Of a DNA stretch of 9,080 nt, positions 1 through 5,726 are shown piece by piece. The position numbers and the translations under genes are program-made. The notes under the pieces are model-generated. The model was not told where the DNA came from and ran no database searches. It worked only from the letters and a program-made list of their open reading frames with translations. How positions within the stretch are numbered: the first letter of the stretch is position 1; the number at the start of each line of letters is the position of its first letter. The DNA comes from JAENVU01 sp964639075 (GTDB lineage Bacteria; Actinomycetota; Acidimicrobiia; IMCC26256; JAENVU01), in assembly GCA_964639075.1 (NCBI GenBank), contig CAZXCB010000140.1, positions 1-9,080 on the forward strand, written 5' to 3'.

Positions 1-479
1 TGGTTGAGGACGTCGGGACGGGCGTCGAAGACCGCGCCGAGGGCCGCGGCATCGCCCTTGCAGTCCGGGATCAGGACCTCGATCGTCGTGGCCGGGTTCC
101 GGTCGCGCACGGCGTGGATCGTGGCGGCGAAGACGGCCGCCCCGCCGTCGGCGACGTCGTCGCGCGCCACGCTCGTGACCACCGCGTGCGCCAGCCCGAG
201 GGTGGCGACGGCATCGGCGACCCGTGCGGGCTCGTCGGCATCGATGGGGAACGGCTTGCGGGTGTCGACGAGACAGAAGCCGCACGCCCGGGTGCACCGG
301 TCGCCGAGGATCATGAAGGTCGCGGTGCGTTGCGACCAGCACTCGTAGATGTTCGGGCAACCCGCCTCCTCGCAGACGGTGTGCAGCCGCTCGTCGGCGA
401 CCAGCTGCTTCAGGCGCCGGTACTCCGGACCGAGATCAGCGCGCACCCGCATCCACTCGGGGCGTCGGCCCTCGACCCC
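1..479 (-). other. lipA: LipA domain (lipoyl synthase) of the fused ORF, C-terminal part outside window
   Basis: From the RRPEWMR segment onward the chain matches LipA from its usual N-terminus: GPEYRRLKQLV, then the CEEAGCPNIYEC auxiliary-cluster motif, then RCTRACGFC binding the radical-SAM 4Fe-4S cluster. Conserved segments VTSVARDDVADGGA and EVLIPDCKGD follow. The window ends inside the TIM-barrel, roughly halfway through a normal ~300-residue LipA, so the conserved C-terminal RSSY-type motif cannot be checked. If a second translation start exists, the candidates are GTG 498-500 or ATG 450-452. The ATG would remove the conserved PEW segment. Neither has an obvious Shine-Dalgarno sequence. 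Confidence 0.92.
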
Positions 480-1151
480 GACCTCGACCGCGGGCCGCAC
501 CGACGCGACGGCGGCGGTCTCGACGGTGAGGATCCGGCTGCTCGCCGCCCAGGCCCGCGTGACCGCGGCGACGACGTCGGCCATCGCGGGCGCCGCGCCG
601 AGCTGTTCCACCACCGACGTCACCCCGGCGTCGGTGATCCCGCACGGGACGATGTGGTCGAACATGCCGAGATCGCAGTCCACGTTGAGCGCGAAGCCGT
701 GCATGGTGCGCCCACGGGCGACGCGCACGCCGATCGCCGCGATCTTGTCGTTGCCGATCCAGACGCCGCTGCGCCCCTCGACCCGCGTCCCCTCGATCCC
801 GAGCTCGGCGAGCGCGGCGATGAGCACCGCCTCGATCCGGCGCACGTGCGCGACGACATCGCGCGTCCCGGCCGGGGTCGCTGCGAGCTCGACGATCGGA
901 TACCCGACGAGCTGGCCCGGGCCGTGGTAGGTGACGTCGCCGCCACGGTCGGTCCACACCAGCTCGGCACCGACGGACTCGGGCGCGGCCAGCACGTGCT
1001 CGGCGTCGGCACGCTTGCCCATCGTGTAGGTGGGTGGGTGCTCCAGCAGCAGCAGGTAGTCGTCGTCCGAGCGCGCGTGGACGGCGCGCTGGATCGCCAG
1101 CGCCTCCTCGTACGGGACGCGCCCCAACCAGCGGACCCGGAGCGGGGTCAT
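1..1151 (-). CDS. lipB/lipA: LipB-LipA fusion: octanoyltransferase joined to lipoyl synthase (3' partial)
   Basis: This open frame starts at ATG 1149-1151 and runs leftward for at least 383 codons without a stop, leaving the window inside LipA. Residues 1-215 are a complete LipB, which moves octanoate from acyl carrier protein to the lipoyl lysine of E2 proteins and the glycine-cleavage H protein. Residues from about 225 on are LipA, the radical-SAM enzyme that inserts sulfur at C6 and C8 of that octanoyl group. The expected catalytic Lys136 (DKIAAIG) and Cys170 (VPCGI) of LipB are present. So are both LipA cysteine sets: C260/C265/C271 (CX4CX5C, auxiliary cluster) and C286/C290/C293 (CX3CX2C, radical-SAM cluster). 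The linker is only about 10-20 residues. A weak GGGGA lies upstream of the ATG, and no better in-frame start is visible. The gene follows the E2 gene, its substrate, by 138 nt. The fusion is read directly from the sequence; whether the protein stays one chain is inference. Confidence 0.88.
   Translation of the reverse strand, partial: MTPLRVRWLGRVPYEEALAIQRAVHARSDDDYLLLLEHPPTYTMGKRADAEHVLAAPESVGAELVWTDRGGDVTYHGPGQLVGYPIVELAATPAGTRDVVAHVRRIEAVLIAALAELGIEGTRVEGRSGVWIGNDKIAAIGVRVARGRTMHGFALNVDCDLGMFDHIVPCGITDAGVTSVVEQLGAAPAMADVVAAVTRAWAASSRILTVETAAVASVRPAVEVGVEGRRPEWMRVRADLGPEYRRLKQLVADERLHTVCEEAGCPNIYECWSQRTATFMILGDRCTRACGFCLVDTRKPFPIDADEPARVADAVATLGLAHAVVTSVARDDVADGGAAVFAATIHAVRDRNPATTIEVLIPDCKGDAAALGAVFDARPDVLN
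507..1151 (-). other. lipB: LipB domain (lipoyl(octanoyl) transferase) of the fused ORF
   Basis: Residues 1-215 match a whole free-standing LipB in length (about 210-230 residues) and motif order. In order they are LLLEHPPTYTMGKRA (35-49), the RGGDVTYHGPGQLVGYP block (69-85), RSGVWIGNDKIAAIG (127-141, with Lys136), the TMHGFALNV block (149-157) and VPCGITDAGVTS (168-179, with Cys170). The Cys and Lys form the catalytic dyad known for this family, which acts through an octanoyl-thioester intermediate. No part of the domain appears missing. A separate lipB gene would need a stop near here, but no minus-strand stop triplet occurs in any frame between about 439 and 619. Confidence 0.93.
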
Positions 1152-1289
1152 CCGGTGATCATCCCCGAGCCGGAGCCGTATCGCCTGCTCTGACGAGCGG
1201 ACGGCGCTTCGAGCGGAGGCGAGCCGCGGCGGAGCGTCCCGGAGAGCAGGTGACCATCGAGACCGAGCGGAGCCGCCGAGATGTCGTCA
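1152..1289. other. Gap between E2 gene and lipB-lipA
   Basis: These 138 nt hold no convincing gene. The part from 1210 to 1280 contains a recurring GC-rich word: CGAGCGGA at 1210-1217 and 1264-1271, with a related GGCGGAGCG near 1228-1236. I found no strong hairpin followed by T residues, so there is no clear terminator between E2 and lipB-lipA, nor a clear promoter. Confidence 0.5.
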
Positions 1290-2615
1290 TCACGCGAGCT
1301 CGGCGTCCCAGTCGCGGTCCTCGATGACGGCGGCGACCGCGTGCAGGAAGGATGCCGCGTACGCGCCGTCGAACGCCCGGTGATCCCACGTGAGCGTGAG
1401 CATGCCGACGGCGTGGATCGCGATCGCGTCGTCGCCGTCCGGACCTTCGACCACGACCGGCCGCTTGCGGATGCCGTCGGTGGCGATGATCGCGACCTGC
1501 GGCTGGTTGATGATCGGCACCGTGAACGTGGTGCCGAACGGTCCCATGTTCGTGATCGTGAACGTCCCGCCGATGATCTCGTCGGGCCCGAGCTGCTTCA
1601 GGCGGGCGCGCGACGCGAGGTCGTTCACCTCGCGTGCGACGGTCCGCAGGCGCTTCGTGTCGGCCGACCGCACCACCGGCGCGATGAGACCGGCGAAGTC
1701 GAGGTCGACCGCGATCCCCAGGTTGACGTCGTGGTGCACGACGAGCGTGTCACCGTCGACGCTCGCGTTCACCGCCGGGTACGAGTGCACGGCGTCGCAG
1801 AAGGCGCGGACGATGAACGGGAGGTAGGTGAGCCCGAAGCCCTCCTCGGCGCGGAACCTCGCACCATGACGCCTCCGCACGGACTCGACCCGTTCGAAGT
1901 CGACCTCGATCGCGGTCGCGACGTGCGCGCTCGTGGACTTCGAGCGCACCATGTGCTCGGCGGTGCGGCGCCGGATGTTGTCGAACGGGATGCGCTCGTC
2001 GCCGGTTACCACGCGCGGTCCGGCCGCCGCGGGTGCGGCCGCCGCGGGTCCGGTCGCTGTCGGTGGGCCGGGGACGCGGACCGAGGGAGCCGGCGCGCCC
2101 GGTCCCGCGGCCTCGACGTCGCGGCGGGTGATCCGACCGCCGTCGCCGGTCCCGGTGATGGTGGCGGGGTCGAGCCCGCGTTCGTTGATGAGCCGACGGA
2201 CGAGCGGTGAGGTGACGACCGACGGTGCCGGCGCGGCAGGTGGGGGCGCCACGGGCGCCGGTGCGGGCGGTGCAGGCGGTGCAGGTGCAGGCGGTGCAGG
2301 TGGTGCAGGTGCCGCGGTCGCGACCGGGGCAGGGGTCGCGACCGGGGCAGGGGCGGCCGGCGCGGGTGGTGCGGCGGCGGCGCCCGCATCGCCGAGCACC
2401 GCGAGCCGGGCTCCGACCCCGACGGTGTCGCCCTCGGGGACGACGATCTCGGTCAGCACACCGGCCGCCGGCGAGGGAACCTCGGAGTCGACCTTGTCGG
2501 TCGACACCTCGAACAGTGGCTCGTCGAGCGCTACCGAGTCGCCGACCTGCTTGAGCCACTTGGTGATCGTGCCCTCGGTGACCGTCTCACCGAGTTGGGG
2601 CATCGTGACGTCCAC
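1290..2615 (-). CDS. sucB: Dihydrolipoamide acyltransferase (E2) of a 2-oxoacid dehydrogenase complex
   Basis: This is a 441-residue E2 core enzyme that carries the acyl group on a swinging lipoyl arm and passes it to CoA in the cytoplasm. Residues 1-75 form one lipoyl domain with the modifiable Lys41 in STDKVDSE. Residues 78-132 are an Ala/Pro-rich flexible linker. Residues 134-170 are the peripheral-subunit binding domain (SPLVRRLINERGLDP... GRITRRDVEA). A second linker follows at 171-200, and the catalytic acyltransferase domain spans 205-441 with the active-site DHRAFDG (His412, Asp416). GTG 2613-2615 was chosen because AGGAAGGA sits 6 nt upstream. The gene begins 17 nt after lpd. The family is certain, but the substrate is not: succinyl (SucB), acetyl (DlaT) and branched-chain forms look alike in actinobacteria and no E1 gene is in view. 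Only one lipoyl domain is present, whereas M. tuberculosis DlaT has two. Confidence 0.92.
   Translation of the reverse strand: MDVTMPQLGETVTEGTITKWLKQVGDSVALDEPLFEVSTDKVDSEVPSPAAGVLTEIVVPEGDTVGVGARLAVLGDAGAAAAPPAPAAPAPVATPAPVATAAPAPPAPPAPAPPAPPAPAPVAPPPAAPAPSVVTSPLVRRLINERGLDPATITGTGDGGRITRRDVEAAGPGAPAPSVRVPGPPTATGPAAAAPAAAGPRVVTGDERIPFDNIRRRTAEHMVRSKSTSAHVATAIEVDFERVESVRRRHGARFRAEEGFGLTYLPFIVRAFCDAVHSYPAVNASVDGDTLVVHHDVNLGIAVDLDFAGLIAPVVRSADTKRLRTVAREVNDLASRARLKQLGPDEIIGGTFTITNMGPFGTTFTVPIINQPQVAIIATDGIRKRPVVVEGPDGDDAIAIHAVGMLTLTWDHRAFDGAYAASFLHAVAAVIEDRDWDAELA
2258..2333. repeat. GC-rich short-period repeats in the E2 linker
   Basis: On the plus strand the units GGTGCAGGC, GGTGCAGGT and GGTGGTGCA recur head to tail. 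They encode the PAPPAPPAPAPP-type linker of E2 after the lipoyl domain. The periodicity is a multiple of three, so unit gain or loss would keep the frame. Such linkers are mobile and tolerate length change. This is a low-complexity repeat within a gene, not a mobile element. Confidence 0.75.
2316..2351. repeat. Perfect 18-bp tandem duplication in the E2 linker
   Basis: The 18-bp unit GGTCGCGACCGGGGCAGG occurs twice back to back (2316-2333 and 2334-2351) without a mismatch. On the coding strand each copy encodes PAPVAT, giving two copies of that hexapeptide in a row. The identity at third codon positions suggests a recent slippage or duplication event. Confidence 0.85.
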
Positions 2616-2621
2616 GCGGCG

Positions 2622-2629
2622 TCCTTCCT
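2622..2629 (-). promoter_or_regulatory. Ribosome binding site of the E2 gene
   Basis: On the minus strand the sequence reads AGGAAGGA, 6 nt before GTG 2613-2615. It decides the start codon: the downstream ATG at 2601-2603 would remove only four residues but has poorer spacing. The site lies in the 17-nt gap after the lpd stop. Confidence 0.75.
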
Positions 2630-2632
2630 GAG

Positions 2633-4018
2633 TCAGCCGTGCAGCGAGCGGCCGGTCAGCGCGAGCGCCGACTCGCCGAACAGCTCGCCGAGCGTCGGGT
2701 GGGGGTGGATCAGCGCGCCGAGGTCGGCGGCGGTGGCCTCCCAGTTGACCGCCAGGTAGCCCTCGCCGATCAGCTCCGTGGCCCACGGTCCGGCGATGTG
2801 CACGCCGAGGATCGGACCGTCGCGCTCGGCGACGATCTTCACCATGCCGTCGGGCTCGCCGATGATCAGCGCCCGACTGTTGCCGGCGAACCGGTGGACC
2901 GAGGTCACGATGTCGTGACCGCGCTCGTTGGCCTCCTGCTCGGTGAGGCCGCTGAACGCGACCTCCGGGTGGCAGTAGATGCCCCAGGGAACGCGGTCGT
3001 AGTCGATCGGGAGCACGTCCTCGCCGAGGATCGTCCGGATCGCGACGATCGCCTCCGCGAAGCCCACGTGCGCCAACGCGGGGGTCGCGACGAGGTCCCC
3101 GACGGCGTACACACCGGGCACGGCGGTCCGGAGGTGGTCGTCGACGACGACGAAGCCCCGCGCGTCGATCTCGACGCCCGAGCCCTCGAGCCCGATGCCC
3201 TCGGAGCGCGGCCGCCGTCCGACGCTGACGATGACGACGTCGACCTCGAGGTCACCCGACTCGTCGCCGCGCTGCGCGTGCACCGTCAGCGCGCTCCCGC
3301 GCTCGACGCCGGTGATCGTGATCCCGGTCTCGACGGTGATGTTGCGCTTCTTGAACGAGCGCGCGACGACCTGGGCGACCTGTGCGTCGACGCCCGGAAG
3401 GATGCTCGGCATCGCTTCGAGCACGGTGACCTCGCTGCCGACGTCGGCGAGGTACGACGCGAACTCGCAGCCGATGGCGCCGCCACCGATGATCGCCGTG
3501 CGCCCGGGGACCTGCTCGAGGTCGAGGACGTGGTCCGACGAGAGGATGCGCTCGCCGTCGAAGTCGAAGCCGGGAATCGAGCGCGTCGCCGAGCCGGTCG
3601 CGAGGACCAGCGCGTCGCCGGTGAGCTCCGACCCGTCCGACACGCGCACGTGGTGGGCGGCGGCGTCGACGACGGTGCCGGTCCCGGGCACGACGGTGAC
3701 CTTGCGTCCCTTCAGCAGACCCTCGAGTCCCTTGGTCAGCCGGTCGACCACCTGGTGCTTTCGGGCAAGGCTCGTCGCGAGGTCGACCGTCGGCTGCCCG
3801 GCGTCGACGCCGAACTCCTTCGCGCTGCGGACCGTGCGCAGCACCTCCGCGGTCTGCAGCAGCTCCTTGGCCGGGATGCACCCGCGGTGCAGGCACGTTC
3901 CCCCGACGCGGGCCTCCTCCACCAGTGCGATGCTCAGACACGCGGCGGCGCCGTCGAGCGCGGCGACGTAGCCGCCGGGGCCGCCGCCGAGGACGACGAC
4001 ATCGAAGTGCTCAGCCAC
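2633..4018 (-). CDS. lpd: Dihydrolipoyl dehydrogenase (E3)
   Basis: This 461-residue flavoprotein reoxidises the dihydrolipoyl group of E2 and passes electrons through FAD to NAD+. It has the FAD-binding GGGPGG (11-16), the redox-active disulfide C42-x4-C47 in GGTCLHRGCIPAK, the NAD-binding GGGAIG (178-183) and the second FAD motif VYAVGD (303-308). The C-terminal interface HPHPTLGE carries the expected catalytic His440 and Glu445. The length is normal for the family. GTG 4016-4018 is preferred over an upstream ATG at 4057 because GGAGGT lies 5 nt before it and the protein then starts just ahead of the FAD fold. An oddity is the segment LDGAAACLSIALVEE (21-35), where most homologues have something like RAAQLGLxVALVE; Cys27 is unusual there. 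It is the first clear gene of the minus-strand lipoate/E2/E3 module. Confidence 0.95.
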   Translation of the reverse strand: MAEHFDVVVLGGGPGGYVAALDGAAACLSIALVEEARVGGTCLHRGCIPAKELLQTAEVLRTVRSAKEFGVDAGQPTVDLATSLARKHQVVDRLTKGLEGLLKGRKVTVVPGTGTVVDAAAHHVRVSDGSELTGDALVLATGSATRSIPGFDFDGERILSSDHVLDLEQVPGRTAIIGGGAIGCEFASYLADVGSEVTVLEAMPSILPGVDAQVAQVVARSFKKRNITVETGITITGVERGSALTVHAQRGDESGDLEVDVVIVSVGRRPRSEGIGLEGSGVEIDARGFVVVDDHLRTAVPGVYAVGDLVATPALAHVGFAEAIVAIRTILGEDVLPIDYDRVPWGIYCHPEVAFSGLTEQEANERGHDIVTSVHRFAGNSRALIIGEPDGMVKIVAERDGPILGVHIAGPWATELIGEGYLAVNWEATAADLGALIHPHPTLGELFGESALALTGRSLHG

Positions 4019-4023
4019 GGTGC

Positions 4024-4029
4024 ACCTCC
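4024..4029 (-). promoter_or_regulatory. Ribosome binding site of lpd
   Basis: On the minus strand GGAGGT lies 5 nt before GTG 4016-4018. This near-perfect Shine-Dalgarno fixes the lpd start and argues against the longer frame opening at 4057. Confidence 0.8.
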
Positions 4030-4075
4030 GGGCGGGTCGTGGTGGTCGGCCGGCCATTCTCCCCCATGGACGCGC

Positions 4076-4165
4076 TCACCGGGCCAGGAAGATCTGGACG
4101 GCGCCGGCGGCGACGATCGCCGCCGCGGTGAGTGCCGCGAGGATCAGGAGCGTCCGGGTCTTCAC
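4076..4165 (-). CDS. Possible 29-residue single-helix membrane peptide
   Basis: A short frame opens at GTG 4163-4165 and ends at TGA 4076-4078, 57 nt upstream of lpd. It begins with a short basic segment (KTRT), followed by about 21 uninterrupted hydrophobic residues (LLILAALTAAAIVAAGAVQI) and a final Arg. That layout gives one transmembrane helix with the N-terminus probably inside. A GGGGG run lies directly before the GTG, too close to be ideal. The same frame is open back to 4333, but the upstream part has no protein-like character. I do not recognise a family. It could be a genuine small membrane protein made with lpd, or chance coding in Ala-rich high-GC DNA. Confidence 0.4.
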   Translation of the reverse strand: MKTRTLLILAALTAAAIVAAGAVQIFLAR

Positions 4166-4265
4166 GCCCCCATCATCGCGGCCACCCGGGCCGCTGCCCG
4201 CCTCGGGTGGGCCTGCCGGCGGGACCTCCGAGCGCGACCGGCACGGAACCCACCGGGCCCGCAGG

Positions 4266-4271
4266 TACACT
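4266..4271 (+). promoter_or_regulatory. Candidate -10 box for the flippase/glycosyltransferase genes
   Basis: TACACT fits the actinobacterial TANNNT -10 consensus and is nearly the only T/A-containing step in a very GC-rich divergent spacer. GGAACC at 4245-4250 sits at a plausible -35 distance and resembles the GGAAC element used by ECF sigma factors, but the -10 does not fit that class well. Transcription would begin near 4278 and give a leader of about 58 nt before GTG 4336. Confidence 0.4.
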
Positions 4272-4288
4272 CGTGCGGCTTTCGGGCA

Positions 4289-4301
4289 GTCCGTGACGGA
4301 C
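4289..4301. promoter_or_regulatory. 13-bp perfect dyad, operator-like
   Basis: GTCCGT-G-ACGGAC is a perfect inverted repeat with 6-bp arms around one central base. It lies 18-30 nt after the candidate -10 and 35 nt before the flippase start, where a repressor could block transcription. With a 1-nt centre it is unsuited to an RNA hairpin, so a dimeric-protein site is the more natural reading. It may also be chance. Confidence 0.3.
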
Positions 4302-4335
4302 GCCTCCTCCTGTCCACACACCGGGGTCTCCACGC

Positions 4336-5664
4336 GTGAAGGACCGCGCCAACCAGATCATCGACAAGGCCCGGGACGCGGTCCCCGAAGGGACCTTCGC
4401 CGTCGGTGGCGGCATCATCGTCACGGCCGCGACGGCCTACATCTTCCTGATCGTCGCGAACGCGGCCCTGACCGACACGGAGTACTCGGCGTTCAGCGCC
4501 TTCTGGGCCTTCATCTTCGTCGCCGGACCGGGTCTCTTCCTCCCGCTCGAGCAGGAGGTCGGCCGCGCCCTCGCCCACCGCAACGCCCAGGGGATCGGCG
4601 GCGGCCCGCTGGTCACCCGCGCCGGACGGCTCGGCGCCATGCTCACGATCCTCATGGTCGCGATCGTCCTGGCGACCGCGCCCCTCTACGTCGAGGGGCA
4701 GTTCCACGGCGACTGGCTGCTGGTCGCGAGCCTCGCGGTCGGCCTCGTCGGCTTCGCGGTGATGCACCTCACGCGTGGCGTGCTCTCCGGCAACGGCCGG
4801 TTCATGCCGTACGGCCTCATGCTCGGCATCGACGGCGTCGCCAAGCTGGTCGGCGCGCTGGTGCTGTTCGCGGTCGGAGTGGAGAACGCGGGCGCGTACG
4901 GCATGTGCATGGCGCTCTCGCCGTTCATCGCGACCGCGATCGCGGTCCGCGGGCAGAAGGGGCTCATGCGCCCGGGCCCGCCGGCGCCGTACTCGGAGCT
5001 GTCCACCACGCTCGGCTGGCTGCTCGCCGGCTCGGTCCTGATGCAGGCGCTCGGCTACTCGGCCCTCGTCGGCATGAACGTGCTCAAGACGCCGGAGGAC
5101 GCGGCAATCGTCGCGGGCCTGACCTCCGCCTTCTTCATCGCCCGCATCCCGCCGCTGCTGTTCCAGGCCGTCCAGGGGACGCTCCTGCCCAAGCTCGCCG
5201 GGCTCGCCGGGGCGGGCCGTCACGACGACTTCCGCACCGGGCTCAAACAGCTGCTCGTCCTCGTCGTCGGGATTGCCGTGGTCGGCACGGTGGCCGCGTT
5301 CGCGATCGGCGTGCCGATCGGCCAGAAGCTCTTCCCGCCCTTCGACGTCTCCGCGAAGGACCTCGGTCTGCTCGCGGCGGGCAGCGGCATGTTCATCATC
5401 GCCCTGACCGTCGCCCAGGCGCTGATCGCGCTGCACGGGCACCGCATGGCCGCGATCTCGTGGGGCCTCGGCGTCATCGCCTTCGTCGCGGTGGCGGCGG
5501 TGATCCCGGACCTCGATCTGCGCGTCGAGATGGGCTTCCTCGTCGGTGCGGCCGTGAGCACGCTCGCCATGGGCTGGGCGCTCCTCGTGCGCATGCACCG
5601 TGGCGTCGACGAGGGCATCGACTCGCTCATCAGCCAGATCGAGCACGAACCGCTCGAGCTCTGA
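4336..5664 (+). CDS. Polysaccharide flippase-like membrane protein (MOP superfamily)
   Basis: This 442-residue integral membrane protein has about 12 hydrophobic segments (roughly 20-42, 50-70, 98-118, 125-146, 155-178, 182-200, 224-247, 258-280, 302-324, 345-366, 373-392 and 398-418). The spacing is typical of Wzx/MurJ-like transporters that flip lipid-linked oligosaccharides across the cytoplasmic membrane. The early segment FVAGPGLFLPLEQEVGRALAHR resembles the helix 2 and loop region of actinobacterial oligosaccharide flippases. Both ends are hydrophilic, and the C-terminus is acidic (IEHEPLEL). The start is GTG 4336, with a weak GGGG 9 nt upstream. Three glycosyltransferase genes follow on the same strand, which supports export of a glycan intermediate. 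The substrate cannot be told from sequence. A role as some other MOP transporter is less likely given the neighbours. Confidence 0.8.
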   Translation: MKDRANQIIDKARDAVPEGTFAVGGGIIVTAATAYIFLIVANAALTDTEYSAFSAFWAFIFVAGPGLFLPLEQEVGRALAHRNAQGIGGGPLVTRAGRLGAMLTILMVAIVLATAPLYVEGQFHGDWLLVASLAVGLVGFAVMHLTRGVLSGNGRFMPYGLMLGIDGVAKLVGALVLFAVGVENAGAYGMCMALSPFIATAIAVRGQKGLMRPGPPAPYSELSTTLGWLLAGSVLMQALGYSALVGMNVLKTPEDAAIVAGLTSAFFIARIPPLLFQAVQGTLLPKLAGLAGAGRHDDFRTGLKQLLVLVVGIAVVGTVAAFAIGVPIGQKLFPPFDVSAKDLGLLAAGSGMFIIALTVAQALIALHGHRMAAISWGLGVIAFVAVAAVIPDLDLRVEMGFLVGAAVSTLAMGWALLVRMHRGVDEGIDSLISQIEHEPLEL

Positions 5665-5704
5665 ACGCGGCGCGGGCGGGCCGGGAGCCGACCACGGCGG
5701 CCGG

Positions 5705-5710
5705 TAGCAT
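5705..5710 (+). promoter_or_regulatory. Candidate -10 box before the first glycosyltransferase
   Basis: TAGCAT in the 62-nt gap after the flippase stop fits TANNNT. Transcription would start near 5717, leaving only about 10 nt before TTG 5727. No recognisable -35 element lies upstream. The GGGGA at 5714-5718 could instead serve as the ribosome binding site on a read-through transcript from the flippase gene, so both arrangements are possible. Confidence 0.35.
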
Positions 5711-5726
5711 TTCGGGGATCGGCGCC

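Noticed and set aside
114..1193. Plus-strand open frame of 359 codons
   Set aside because: It is the exact codon-phase mirror of the LipB-LipA frame and has no recognisable domain.
1204..1236. Possible terminator hairpin after the E2 gene
   Set aside because: Stems found are only about 4 bp and no T run follows.
2258..2351. CRISPR-like or minisatellite array
   Set aside because: The repeats are in frame and encode the Ala/Pro linker of E2, and there are no spacers.
2639..4339. Plus-strand open frame of 566 codons
   Set aside because: It lies antisense to lpd, whose motifs are unambiguous on the minus strand. The residues are a mirror of GC-biased codons.
4020..5726. Long open frame in front of the first transferase, fusing it to over 560 upstream residues
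   Set aside because: The upstream residues are Arg/Pro/Gly-rich and lie out of frame over the flippase gene. The protein-like sequence begins only at TTG 5727.
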